A stretch of DNA of 31,823 bases from an uncultured Collinsella sp. (lineage in GTDB: Bacteria > Actinomycetota > Coriobacteriia > Coriobacteriales > Coriobacteriaceae): assembly GCA_900554595.1 (NCBI GenBank), contig USHZ01000005.1, positions 1-31,823 of the forward strand. The letters are read 5' to 3'. A model generated the notes under the pieces. It saw nothing but the letters and a program-made list of their open reading frames with translations. It was not told the DNA's origin and ran no database searches. How positions within the stretch are numbered: the first letter of the stretch is position 1; every line of letters begins with the position of its first letter. Of this stretch, positions 16,135 through 24,856 are shown one piece after another. The translations under genes were made by a program, and so were the position numbers.

Positions 16135-16199
16135 AAACCATCACAACATTCGATGAAAATCGCGATTTTGCCGAAAAACATCGAATGTTGTGATGGTTT
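16135..16199. repeat. Family A palindromic repeat, copy 2
   Basis: Same 19-nt arms (16135-16153 and 16181-16199), with pairing extending 2 bp further inward, around a 27-nt centre. The centre holds the perfect palindrome AAAATCGCGATTTT (16156-16169). It is immediately next to the MFS stop and 16 nt before a family B copy. Confidence 0.95.
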
Positions 16200-16215
16200 G
16201 GCCCGCAAACGTCGC

Positions 16216-16255
16216 AACCACCACAAAGGGGCCAGGCGCCTTTGTGGTGGTTTTT
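16216..16255 (+). repeat. Family B palindromic repeat, copy 4
   Basis: Perfect 14-bp arms AACCACCACAAAGG (16216-16229) and CCTTTGTGGTGGTT (16239-16252), loop GGCCAGGCG, then TTT. A candidate promoter for the next gene starts 4 nt later. Confidence 0.95.
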
Positions 16256-16258
16256 GCT

Positions 16259-16289
16259 TTGACACGCCGCGCCTGTGCCTTGGTATACC
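16259..16289 (+). promoter_or_regulatory. Candidate promoter of the HAD phosphatase gene
   Basis: TTGACA at 16259-16264 and TATACC at 16284-16289, 19-bp spacer; the -10 is inside the 10-bp palindrome TGGTATACCA (16281-16290). The ATG is 55 nt downstream. Confidence 0.45.
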
Positions 16290-16344
16290 ATGAACGCCAC
16301 CTCCAGATACACCCCACACCGCCGCACAACCCAGAAAGGCCCCC

Positions 16345-17166
16345 ATGGACACCACCTTCAGCCGCATCAAAGCCGTGTTCTGCGATATCGACGGCACGCT
16401 GCTCACGAGCCAGCACACGGTGTCCCCGCGCACCGTGGCGGCGATCCGTGCCCTGCGCGAGCGCGACGTGCTCTTTGGCCTGTGCACCGGGCGCGACGCC
16501 CACGCGACCGAGGCCATGTACGAGCTCTGGGGCATCGAAGGCCTGGTGGACGTGCTCGTGGGCTGCGGTGGCGCCGAGGTCATCGACCGCGCGCACGACA
16601 TCAACGAGCTGAGCTATCCGCTGCCGGGCGAGACCGTCGCGCGCATCTGCAGGCACATGGCGGGCCTGCTGGCAACGCCCGTCTGCCCCCGAGACGGCGT
16701 GTTCTACGTGCCCGAGAGCAACGCGTGCGTCGAGCACCTGTCGCGCGTCGACGGCGTGCCCTACCAGGTGGTCGATTTTGCCGAGTTTTTGCGCGAGCCG
16801 CAGCCCAAGGTGATGTTTACCATGGCGCCCGAGGTGATGCCGCAGGTCATCGAGCGAGCATCGACGTTTGCCGACGACACCGTCAAGGCGGCCGCTCTGC
16901 AAACTACGCAGCGCCTCTACGAGTTTATGGATCCGCACGTGTCCAAGACGCGCGGCCTTGTGCGCGTGGCGGAGCTCAACGGCATGGAGCTCCAGAACAT
17001 CTGCGTGTTTGGCGATGCCGATAACGACACCTGCATGGTGGCCGACGCCGGCGTGGGCGTGGCCATGGCAAACGGCAGCGACGCCACCCGTGCCGCCGCC
17101 GACTTTGTAACCGCGAGTAACGACAAAGACGGCATCGCGATCTTTATCGAGGAGCATCTGCTGTAG
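16345..17166 (+). CDS. Cof-type HAD-IIB phosphatase
   Basis: A 273-residue cytoplasmic phosphatase of the haloacid dehalogenase superfamily, class IIB. Motif I is D14-I-D16-G-T (nucleophile and acid/base), motif II falls in GLCTGRD, a lysine for motif III lies in HVSKTRG, and motif IV is GDADND with D224 and D228. The cap domain spans roughly residues 85-190. Family members act on sugar phosphates, flavin precursors or pyridoxal phosphate, so the substrate cannot be assigned. The ATG at 16345 follows AGAAAGG. A family B hairpin starts 14 nt after the stop. Confidence 0.92.
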   Translation: MDTTFSRIKAVFCDIDGTLLTSQHTVSPRTVAAIRALRERDVLFGLCTGRDAHATEAMYELWGIEGLVDVLVGCGGAEVIDRAHDINELSYPLPGETVARICRHMAGLLATPVCPRDGVFYVPESNACVEHLSRVDGVPYQVVDFAEFLREPQPKVMFTMAPEVMPQVIERASTFADDTVKAAALQTTQRLYEFMDPHVSKTRGLVRVAELNGMELQNICVFGDADNDTCMVADAGVGVAMANGSDATRAAADFVTASNDKDGIAIFIEEHLL

Positions 17167-17179
17167 CGCAGGGGGAGAA

Positions 17180-17212
17180 CCACCACAATGGGGACAGACA
17201 CCTTTGTGGTGG
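17180..17212 (+). repeat. Family B palindromic repeat, copy 5 (degenerate)
   Basis: Arms CCACCACAATGG (17180-17191) and CCTTTGTGGTGG (17201-17212) with one T-T mismatch, loop GGACAGACA, no T-tail. It belongs with copy 6 in a subfamily that has AATGGGGACAG instead of AAAGGGGCCAG. Confidence 0.93.
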
Positions 17213-17213
17213 C

Positions 17214-17671
17214 CTCAGGCGATTTGGGCGAATTGATGCTTATAATCTGCGCGCAAATTCAAATATGGTCGTCAGAACATTACGCTTCTAACCACTGATG
17301 GGTTGAAGATATTCTCATCAGTTTGGTAGGGTATTCCTTCCGGTTAATGACCTACCGCTCACGGTCGATTTTCGACCGTTCACAGGATGTTTGCTCTTGA
17401 GCAAAATGTTGTGCAAATAAATCTAATGCCATTAAAAAATAATAGGAAATTAAACTACCAGTAGAAACAAGAAATAGATAGCGAATAAACGAAGGTAAAT
17501 CTGAACAATTATCAAGAGAATTGAGAACTCGCTACAAAACTGTCGATATTTGTTGCTCAGATGTTTAAACAATCATTAGAATAGCATTACTAAGCGTGCG
17601 CAATTACAGGTTGCGCAGATACGTTTGATAGTGAAAGAGCAAGATCGCGGTCTCTTGGGGAGGAGACATCG
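17214..17671 (+). promoter_or_regulatory. AT-rich gene-free leader of the pilus cluster with several dyads
   Basis: This 458-bp stretch holds no gene and is far more AT-rich than its neighbours (16 G+C in the 60 bases 17401-17460). It contains ACTGATG/CATCAGT (17294-17300, 17316-17322), the hairpin ACGGTCGA-TTT-TCGACCGT (17361-17379), the tight dyad TTTGCTC-TT-GAGCAAA (17390-17405) and TGCGCAA/TTGCGCA (17597-17617). A possible promoter is TTGCTC (17553-17558) and TAGAAT (17577-17582), 18-bp spacer, which would place the last dyad in the 5' leader. GGGGAGGAG precedes the ATG at 17672. These look like binding sites or RNA structures controlling pilus expression; no regulator gene is adjacent. 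Confidence 0.5.
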
Positions 17672-20600
17672 ATGAAAGCAAATTCAGACAAATCTAAGCA
17701 GAGTAATAAAGCGACGCGCCGTGTACTGGCAGGCGTTTTGTGCGGAGCCTCCGTGTTGAGCCTGGTACTGTCGCTCGTCATGCCTCCGATCTCGCAGGCC
17801 ATTGCCAACGATGCCCAGACGGTTTCTGCCGAGGAGGCCGTTGCAGACGAGAGCACTTTGGGCGAGGAGGCCGGTGCGGACAATTCCACGGGCAAAGACG
17901 CCGAAAACCGGAATAGTGACGAGACCGAGGGCGGCGAGACCGGAGACGGCACTGCCGAGATGGCCCCGTTGTCTGATGACGCGGAAGCCGAGGGTGCTGC
18001 GCAGCCTGCGGATGACGACGCGAACGGTGAGGATTCGACCGCACTTACTGGCGAGAACACTAGCGGCTATACCGAAATAGAGGGAAATGTTACTGATCGG
18101 TTCGCTAACGGTGGCAACTATCTTTTGAGGAGCGATGCTTGGTCGGAGAAGCCGATTACCATTAACAATGACACAGCCATTGACCTTGCGGGTCATAAGC
18201 TTTATTACCGCGTTGGTAATAACGACACGTTCATTACGGTAGCGAGTGGTGCGCTTACCATTATGGATTCTGGAAAGAAGGATTCTGGAAAGCCACTTGA
18301 TGAAACTACTACTGTTAATGATAAAAACCCTGGCCGGCTTGCAGAGATGAAATGGACCGGTGGCAACAACGGTACCCCTCAGAGCCTAACCTATTATGAA
18401 ACCACGAGCACGCCTAATAAAGATAATCTCGGCACTACCGAGACTGCGACTATGCATGTCGTCAGCGGTTTCGGCGCAATCGTTGCTGCATCCGACAGTG
18501 GTTCGGTCAAACAAGTCATTTCGGTTGCGGACGGCGGTACGCTTAACCTCAACGGAGGCATGATCACGACGCCTCGTACCCTGGGCGACGACGGTCACGT
18601 TATTTTCTCTCAGGGCGCTGTTAATATTTCTGGCGGTTATGTCACCAACGGTAGCGGCGGCGGTTGGGGCGGCGGCCTGTGTGTGACGGGGGCGAACGCC
18701 AGCCTCGTAATGACTGGTGGCGTGATTGCGGGAAACAAGGCTGCTTCTGGCGGTGGCATCTATGCTGACAAGGGCGCGGTGCTGAATCTCTCCGGCGGTG
18801 TCATCTCGGGTAATGCAACATATGCCAATGATATCAACAGGGGTGAAAACCCCTACGCCGGCGGCTACGGTGGCGGTGTTTATACCCAGGGTGCAACCGT
18901 AACCATCAGTGGTTCTGCCAATATAACTAACAACCGAGCTGAAGCTCGCATCACTAATAAAGACCTTTACAACAAAGGTCTCCTCGGTGGCGGCGGCATT
19001 GCATCCACGAACGGTGGAACGCTGACCATGACGGGTGGCTCCGTTACTGCTAATTACTCCCATGAGGCCGGCGGTGGAATCTACGCTGGCTTCTACGGGC
19101 AGGGAGTTGGATTCGCCATGTCCAGCGGTTTTATTGCGGGCAATATGTCCGATAATGCCGAGGGCGGTGGTCTCCGTATTTCTGGCGGTACTACCGGCGT
19201 TATCGGCGTTAGTAATACGGAAAATGCATCAAACAGGGTTTACATCACCAACAACAAGACCATGACGGGCAGCAATAGCGACCGCGGTGGCGACTGGGGT
19301 GGCGGTGGTGTCTTTGTTCAGGAAGGCGGTACGCTCGACATCTTCAAGACGCTGATCACTAATAATAAGGCCGGTGGCTGGGGCGGTGGCATCGGTGCTT
19401 GTCCTACGGGCCAGACAATCGTTTCGCACTCAAAAGGTGCTGCTATCTATGACAATACTGATAACGTTGATCAAGATGGCACTCATTTGGAACCACCTCA
19501 TTATTCCGCCGGCGGCAGCGGTAAAACTGAAGACAGCGATTCTGATTACATTACTGATTCCTTCAAAAAATCCGGCCATAAGGATTTCTTCTTGGTACGC
19601 AAGAACGACAGCCAAAATACGGTTGCAGTCGTTCTTGGCAAGATGCTCGGTGGCGGCTCGGCTGGCTGGAAGGGCACCTGCGATGGCAAAGAGATCGAAA
19701 TCGATGCTAACGGCGGTGCCGAGGCCAAGTACATGTTTGGCCTTGAGGCTCATCCTTCCGACCAGGCTAAAATTGATGCACAGGCAGCGGCTACGACCAT
19801 CATCAGCGGTAATTACTCTTACACCCACGGCGGCGGCATCATGACCAACGGCGACCTCATCGTCGGTGAGGTTACTTCCCTGGACGTGTATCCTGCAATC
19901 AAGGTCAAGGCTAACAAGGTCCTCATGAAGGACGGCAAACCGCAAGGCCTCACGGGCCACGGCTATAAGTTCAAGCTGTTGGGTAAAGCCGCCGATTCAG
20001 CTGGGGAGCCGTATTGGAATACGGACGGCTCACTTAACGCAAACGGATGCGAGGCGACGTCCGAGGTTACCGTTAATGAAAGTGGAGAGATCGTCATTGA
20101 TACGGCTGCGAACTACCAGTCGGGCAATTACGACCTCTACCTTGTTGAAGTCCCTATCAATGAGGAAGGCACGACCTTTGATAAGGCCATTTACAAAATA
20201 CATATAAAGGTTGGTACGGCACCAGTTAATACGACCAACCTCTTGGGGATCAATATTAATCGTTATGAAGTTGATAAGAGCGCTTCCACAGTATCCGTTA
20301 AAAGGGAAGGCGAAACGGGCTTCACCGAGTGTAAATCTCCTGAGTTCTATAACTGGAGTGTAGATCCGAAAGACAATACAATCTCGACCGTAAAAATCGG
20401 CAACAACTCCAAACCTGCGTTTACGAACGAACTTGCGCCCTACCAGACTTCAGGCACTTGGACACCTCAGGTGACCAAGAAGGTCGATGGCGGCGAGATG
20501 AAGAAGTTCAAGTTCGAGCTATATACCATGGATGGCAGCGAGAAAACGGTGCTTGATACAAAGAGTACCGCTGATGACTCGAACAACTTGCAGACGGTGA

Positions 20601-21013
20601 CGTTCGCCGAGCAGAAGATCGGACCACTCAAAGTCAGCGACTTCAACGACGGTAAGGCAACATTCACTTATTACATTTGTGAATGTGCTGCTGACGCCGG
20701 CGAAGGCACCAGCCACAAGGGCTATACCAACGACACCAAGACCTTCAAGGTTGTGGTGACGGCAACGGATGACGGCGAAGGACATCTGACCTGCACGCCG
20801 GCCTACTACGAGGTCGACGCCAACGGAAATGCAAACTCAACCCCGACCCCCGCCCCCACCTTCACCAACACCTACTCCACGTCTTTGCCCCTTTCTGGTA
20901 TGTCGGGCGTCACTCTGACGTACCTTGCCGGCGCGGCGGTGCTTTGCGCTGCTGCGGCCTGGATGCACATTCGTCGCAAGGCGAATGCGAAGGGAGGTGA
21001 GCGTCGTGAATAA
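17672..21013 (+). CDS. Large sortase-anchored surface protein with beta-helix, probable pilus tip adhesin
   Basis: A 1113-residue exported protein. Residues 1-45 are a Gram-positive signal peptide (basic start, hydrophobic VLSLVLSLV core, SQAIA cleavage region). An acidic Glu/Asp/Thr-rich linker runs to about residue 130. Residues about 285-600, with a last turn near 709-731, repeat the pattern MTGG-IxGN...GGGIYA, typical of right-handed parallel beta-helices. Residues about 740-926 and 927-1070 look like two pilin-type isopeptide domains (KVDGGEMKKFKFELY, YYICE, TFTNTY) of the FctA/Spy0128 kind. The sorting signal is LPLSG (1072-1076) with a hydrophobic helix and a basic tail. The first place in the operon, the size and the single-copy look fit a tip adhesin. 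The 3' end overlaps the next gene by 8 nt. The ligand is unknown. Confidence 0.85.
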   Translation: MKANSDKSKQSNKATRRVLAGVLCGASVLSLVLSLVMPPISQAIANDAQTVSAEEAVADESTLGEEAGADNSTGKDAENRNSDETEGGETGDGTAEMAPLSDDAEAEGAAQPADDDANGEDSTALTGENTSGYTEIEGNVTDRFANGGNYLLRSDAWSEKPITINNDTAIDLAGHKLYYRVGNNDTFITVASGALTIMDSGKKDSGKPLDETTTVNDKNPGRLAEMKWTGGNNGTPQSLTYYETTSTPNKDNLGTTETATMHVVSGFGAIVAASDSGSVKQVISVADGGTLNLNGGMITTPRTLGDDGHVIFSQGAVNISGGYVTNGSGGGWGGGLCVTGANASLVMTGGVIAGNKAASGGGIYADKGAVLNLSGGVISGNATYANDINRGENPYAGGYGGGVYTQGATVTISGSANITNNRAEARITNKDLYNKGLLGGGGIASTNGGTLTMTGGSVTANYSHEAGGGIYAGFYGQGVGFAMSSGFIAGNMSDNAEGGGLRISGGTTGVIGVSNTENASNRVYITNNKTMTGSNSDRGGDWGGGGVFVQEGGTLDIFKTLITNNKAGGWGGGIGACPTGQTIVSHSKGAAIYDNTDNVDQDGTHLEPPHYSAGGSGKTEDSDSDYITDSFKKSGHKDFFLVRKNDSQNTVAVVLGKMLGGGSAGWKGTCDGKEIEIDANGGAEAKYMFGLEAHPSDQAKIDAQAAATTIISGNYSYTHGGGIMTNGDLIVGEVTSLDVYPAIKVKANKVLMKDGKPQGLTGHGYKFKLLGKAADSAGEPYWNTDGSLNANGCEATSEVTVNESGEIVIDTAANYQSGNYDLYLVEVPINEEGTTFDKAIYKIHIKVGTAPVNTTNLLGININRYEVDKSASTVSVKREGETGFTECKSPEFYNWSVDPKDNTISTVKIGNNSKPAFTNELAPYQTSGTWTPQVTKKVDGGEMKKFKFELYTMDGSEKTVLDTKSTADDSNNLQTVTFAEQKIGPLKVSDFNDGKATFTYYICECAADAGEGTSHKGYTNDTKTFKVVVTATDDGEGHLTCTPAYYEVDANGNANSTPTPAPTFTNTYSTSLPLSGMSGVTLTYLAGAAVLCAAAAWMHIRRKANAKGGERRE

Positions 21014-22673
21014 GAAAGTTTGCTCCTTCCCGATCTTGCTTGCGCTGCTTGCCCTCTTGATCGGCACCTGCGCGGTTGTGTTCCCCGCATCCGCGCAGGC
21101 TGCGCCGACCTCGACCGGTTCCATCACGGTGAGCGGCACCGTGGCGCGCAGCTACGGCGCCTACCAGATCTTTAGCGCCAACGTCGTCGACGGCGACAGC
21201 GACGCCAAGATTGCCACCGACCTCGCTTGGGCAAGCGACGCCGCGCGCGACGCCGCGCTGCCTGTGCTGCACAGCGCCGGCATGCCCAATTCCCAGACCA
21301 CCGCGCAGGAAGCTGCCGAGTGGCTCAACACCGATTCCCACCTTACGAGCGCGCTGAGCGCACAGCTCGCTCGTTCCCTCCAGAGCTCTGGCGCCGTGAC
21401 CGTGGCCCTTAACGCGGGCACGACGGCCAAGCTGCCCTGCGGCTACTGGCTCATCGTCGCCGACGACGACGCCATCGCCCAGGGCGAGGCCGGCACCGCG
21501 CCGATCATGGCCCTGGTCGGCGGCAGCGCCGTCACCGTCAAGCCCAAGGCCGCGACCCCCAAGGTCCAAAAGCACGTGCTGGAGGACAGCGCCGCCGCCT
21601 GGCAGAAGGCCGCCGATGCCACGGTCGCCGACGACCTGTACTGGCGCCTCTCTGCCACGGTCCCGGCGGGTCTTACCGCCTACGACACCTATACGGTGCG
21701 GTTCGTCGACACCATGAGCGCGGGGCTCGACCCCTCCAAGGTGGCCGCGAGCATGCGCGTGTACGTGGCGGCGGGCGCGGACGGCGGCTTTGACGCCGTC
21801 TCGGCCGGCAAGGACGGTCGCGCCGGCACCGAACCCGCGAAGGGTTGGACCGACATCACGGCCCAGTGCGCCACCAAGGTAGCGGCGGACGGAACCTTCA
21901 CCGTGCGCACCGGCGACCTGATCGCCGCGCTCGGCGGGGCCGACGCCTTCACCGCGGGCGCCCGCGTGGTCGCCGTGTACAACGCGCCGCTCGACAGCGC
22001 ATGCAACCACGGCATCGCGAAGGGCAACCCCAACGAGGTCTACCTGCGCTACCCGCGCTCTCCCTTTGCCGACCAGTCCGGCGATGCCGGCTTCACTCGC
22101 ACGCCGAGCGACGACGCGACCGCCTACACCTGGGATCTCGCGCTCACCAAGCGCGGCAGCGACGGCGACAAGCCGCTTGCCGGGGCGGTCCTGAGCATCG
22201 CCGACGACCGCGGCCGCACGCTGGCGGCCGACGGCGCGTGGGATGCGGAGGGCAAGGCCACCGTCACCACGGGCGAGGACGGCCGCGTGACCGTCTCGGG
22301 CGTGGACTCGGGCAAGCTGGAGGTCCGTGAGCTCAAGGCGCCCAAGGGCTACACCGCCTTTGAGGGCACGCGCTCCGTGACGGTTAAGGCCGAAGGCCTG
22401 GACGTCGACCAGGTGGCCGCCGCCAAGCCCAAACTCACCATCACGGCCGAGTCGCCCCTGCGCGCCGACAGCGCGGACGGGTCGACGGGCAGCCTGGAGG
22501 CGTCGCTCATCAACACGCCCACCGGCACACCCCCTAGCATTACCACCGGAGGCTTTATGCCCTCGACTGGCGATATGGCAATGTACGCCGCGGCCGCCGC
22601 AGCGGTCGCCGGAGCCGCGCTCATCGTGGTCGCGCTCCTGGTCAAGCGGGGAGGTGGCAGCCATAAAGAGTAG
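21006..22673 (+). CDS. Minor (ancillary) pilin, isopeptide-forming SpaA-like protein
   Basis: A 555-residue exported protein. A signal peptide (KKVCSFPILLALLALLIGT...AQA) is followed by an N-terminal pilin domain (GSITVSGTVARSYGAYQIF), which aligns by eye with the start of the major pilin downstream. A middle domain starts with KVQKHVLED (about residue 186). A CnaB-type domain (about 374-470) has LTKRG and the E-box LEVRELKAPKGY, which can form a Lys-Asn isopeptide bond. The sorting signal is MPSTG (518-522), with Met where Leu is usual, then a hydrophobic helix and a basic end. The GTG at 21006 is chosen because GGGAGGTGA lies just upstream and the signal peptide then starts properly. It is very GC-rich (43 of 60 bases at 21601-21660), unlike the pilin genes on both sides. 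Confidence 0.87.
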   Translation: MNKKVCSFPILLALLALLIGTCAVVFPASAQAAPTSTGSITVSGTVARSYGAYQIFSANVVDGDSDAKIATDLAWASDAARDAALPVLHSAGMPNSQTTAQEAAEWLNTDSHLTSALSAQLARSLQSSGAVTVALNAGTTAKLPCGYWLIVADDDAIAQGEAGTAPIMALVGGSAVTVKPKAATPKVQKHVLEDSAAAWQKAADATVADDLYWRLSATVPAGLTAYDTYTVRFVDTMSAGLDPSKVAASMRVYVAAGADGGFDAVSAGKDGRAGTEPAKGWTDITAQCATKVAADGTFTVRTGDLIAALGGADAFTAGARVVAVYNAPLDSACNHGIAKGNPNEVYLRYPRSPFADQSGDAGFTRTPSDDATAYTWDLALTKRGSDGDKPLAGAVLSIADDRGRTLAADGAWDAEGKATVTTGEDGRVTVSGVDSGKLEVRELKAPKGYTAFEGTRSVTVKAEGLDVDQVAAAKPKLTITAESPLRADSADGSTGSLEASLINTPTGTPPSITTGGFMPSTGDMAMYAAAAAAVAGAALIVVALLVKRGGGSHKE

Positions 22674-22679
22674 CTGGCA

Positions 22680-22698
22680 GCCCCACCGAGAGCGGGGC
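22680..22698 (+). promoter_or_regulatory. Hairpin in the spacer between minor and major pilin genes
   Basis: GCCCC (22680-22684) and GGGGC (22694-22698) can pair 7 nt after the minor pilin stop; no T-run follows. It could act as an mRNA processing or stability point allowing more major than minor pilin. The evidence is weak. Confidence 0.3.
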
Positions 22699-22781
22699 GA
22701 GACGTAGCGAAGCAGATGTTAAGACACAGACAGATGATGACCAATCAAATGAGAACCAACCGGAAAACGGAGGAAAAGAAG

Positions 22782-24548
22782 ATGAGCATGAGCAAGAACA
22801 TCGCACGCCTGGCAGTAACCGCCGGCCTCACAGCAGCACTGAGCTTCGGCGGTGTGATGGCCCCGGTGACCATGGCGTTTGCTGCTGAGGATACGGCTGC
22901 AACGGCCAATACCATCACCATCAATAAGAACGAAAACAATGGTGATGTGAAGTACAAGGCCTATCGGATCTTCGAGGCTGACGTCATGGATGAGCTCGGC
23001 AAGACTGACAAGGTTGTCTCGAATGTTAAGTGGGCCGTTGATGATACGACTAAGGCTGCCATCATCAGCGCGATCAATAAATATATCCCCAATTCGCTGA
23101 GTGACAAAGCCAGCGCGCAGGATGTTGCCGATTGGCTGACTAAGCATATTACTGAGACCACAAATAAAACGGTTCTCAAAAACAACGATTTGCTCTATAC
23201 GCTTGCTGATCTTGTAGAGAAGGGAGTCACTCCGACCACTCCGACCACTCCGACGGGCATTACGGATGGTTCGTTTGCGGCGGGCACCGAGGTTTCTTTC
23301 GATAAATCCGGTTATTACCTGTTTCTGACTGACGCGGACACTTTGGCTTCGGAAGAGTCGACGACCGTCAGCAAGAATACTGCCACTTCGCCGATTTATG
23401 CCGTCGTGGGCGCCGGCGCTGTGACAGTTAACGAGAAGACCAGTATCCCTACGGTCGATAAACAGGTTCTCGATGATACTGCGGGCAAGACGGTCGATAC
23501 TGCCGAGGAAAGCGACTGGAAGAACGTGGGTGACGCCTGGATTGGCCAGGTAATCGACTATAAGTTGACCGGTACTGTTGCGAGCAATATTGCCTCGTAT
23601 GTTGAGTACAAGTATAAGTTCCAGGACCATCTCTCTGTTGGACTGCACGCCGACTTGAGTACCGTTGAAGTTACTATTGACGGTACTACCATCCCTCGTG
23701 CAAATGATTCTCAGCCCGCAGATGGCTATACGGCAAGTCTTACGGAAACCAGGGACAATTCCGGGAAATATACGGGCCATGATTTGACGATTTCCTTCGT
23801 TAACCTCAAGGCTGCTGCGAAGGCCGCGAAAGCTGATCTCAATGAGAACTCCAAGGTCGTTGTGAAATACAAAGCAAAGCTGACCGATAAGGCTGAATAC
23901 ACGGCCACCGGCAACACCAATGAGGTCAAGCTTGTCTATTCCAACAATCCCATGACTGGTTATGAGGGCACTTCTGAGTCGGACGAGGTCACTGACTACG
24001 TCTTTGGCCTCGATGTCACCAAGACTGCTTCGGATGATCCGCAAAAGAAGCTTGTTGCTGGATTTAAGGTTAAAATGATCGAGGAAGGTACCACTCCTGT
24101 TACTGGCGATAAATGGCTGACGCTGACTGGCGGGCTTACCAGCGACGCAAGTAAAGCTGGAGTGTTTACGACCAGTGAGAATAACAGCAAGGTCTTTATT
24201 CCCGGTCTTGTTGCGGGTAAGTACGAGATTACAGAGTGCACGACGCCCACGGGTTATAACTCCATCAGCTTTACCATTACGGTGAAGCCTACGTACGACG
24301 AGGCAACCGGCAAACTGACAAAACTTACCGTAAAAGACAGTTCTGATATGGTCACTTCCGAGCTCGATGGAAATGTTGATTCGACCATGATCCCCGTCAC
24401 CATCGTGAACAAGAAGGGCTCCGGCCTCCCGCTGACCGGTCTTAACGGCGTGACCTTCACTTGGATCGCTGGTGGCGCGGTGCTGTGCATCGGCGTGGCG
24501 CACCTCATCCGCAGCCGTAAGCAGGCTGAGGAGTCCGAGCAGGAGTAA
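22782..24548 (+). CDS. Major pilin (backbone), isopeptide-forming fimbrial protein
   Basis: A 588-residue exported pilin. The signal peptide ends near AFA-AED (about residue 34). The N-terminal domain begins ITINKNENNGDVKYKAYRIF; the segment GYYLFLTDAD and then TVDKQVLDD (about residue 222) begin the second domain. A CnaB-type domain (about 403-505) has GLDVTKTA and the E-box YEITECTTPTGYN. The canonical sorting signal LPLTG is at 549-553, followed by a membrane helix and a short charged tail. These domains and the LPxTG make it the probable shaft subunit polymerised by the sortase at 25090. ACGGAGG lies 8 nt before the ATG at 22782; ATG 22788 is an alternative. Base composition is near 43% G+C where sampled. 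A 9-bp tandem repeat codes for TPTTPTTPT near residue 150. Confidence 0.9.
   Translation: MSMSKNIARLAVTAGLTAALSFGGVMAPVTMAFAAEDTAATANTITINKNENNGDVKYKAYRIFEADVMDELGKTDKVVSNVKWAVDDTTKAAIISAINKYIPNSLSDKASAQDVADWLTKHITETTNKTVLKNNDLLYTLADLVEKGVTPTTPTTPTGITDGSFAAGTEVSFDKSGYYLFLTDADTLASEESTTVSKNTATSPIYAVVGAGAVTVNEKTSIPTVDKQVLDDTAGKTVDTAEESDWKNVGDAWIGQVIDYKLTGTVASNIASYVEYKYKFQDHLSVGLHADLSTVEVTIDGTTIPRANDSQPADGYTASLTETRDNSGKYTGHDLTISFVNLKAAAKAAKADLNENSKVVVKYKAKLTDKAEYTATGNTNEVKLVYSNNPMTGYEGTSESDEVTDYVFGLDVTKTASDDPQKKLVAGFKVKMIEEGTTPVTGDKWLTLTGGLTSDASKAGVFTTSENNSKVFIPGLVAGKYEITECTTPTGYNSISFTITVKPTYDEATGKLTKLTVKDSSDMVTSELDGNVDSTMIPVTIVNKKGSGLPLTGLNGVTFTWIAGGAVLCIGVAHLIRSRKQAEESEQE
23229..23255 (+). repeat. 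Three tandem 9-bp units inside the major pilin gene
   Basis: ACTCCGACC is repeated three times (last unit ends in G), giving a Thr-Pro-Thr run in a probable surface loop. Whole 9-bp units can be gained or lost without breaking the frame. Confidence 0.85.
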
Positions 24549-24648
24549 CGCTCGCTCATCCATCTCTTTGGCAGGTGGGATGTGATGGCCATGAGACTTG
24601 CGGACACTTTTCTCGTCCATCCACGTTCTTGCTTTGCCATTCTCTTTT

Positions 24649-24685
24649 CGGGGCAGACTCCGCACTGGAGTCTGCCCCGTTTTTT
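24649..24685 (+). terminator. Strong intrinsic terminator of the pilin operon
   Basis: CGGGGCAGACTCC (24649-24661) pairs perfectly with GGAGTCTGCCCCG (24667-24679) over a 5-nt loop, followed by six T. It separates the pilin genes from the sortase gene, which therefore needs its own promoter. Confidence 0.95.
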
Positions 24686-24804
24686 GGGATAACGCAGCCA
24701 GCCTCCATCGTCCGACGTGGGCGCGTTCGTCATCGCGTTTCTTGACTCGTATGAGGTTCGGTTTAAGGTCCGTAGGCGCACGCGCGGTGCGGACGGTAGA
24801 AGGC

Positions 24805-24856
24805 ATTTGCGCCGCAAGCGCAAATAAGAATGCCCGGGGGTAGGATCCCGGGCATT
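24805..24856. repeat. Pair of adjacent perfect hairpins of unknown role
   Basis: ATTTGCGC-CGCAA-GCGCAAAT (24805-24825) and AATGCCCGGG / CCCGGGCATT (24829-24838, 24847-24856) lie 3 nt apart. Neither is followed by a proper T-run on either strand, so neither is a standard terminator. Confidence 0.7.

Noticed and set aside
20910..22664. 584-codon minus-strand frame opposite the minor pilin; similar frames at 11437-13119 and 22719-24806
   Set aside because: All are low-complexity shadows rich in Arg, His, Gly or Ala without motifs or ribosome sites.
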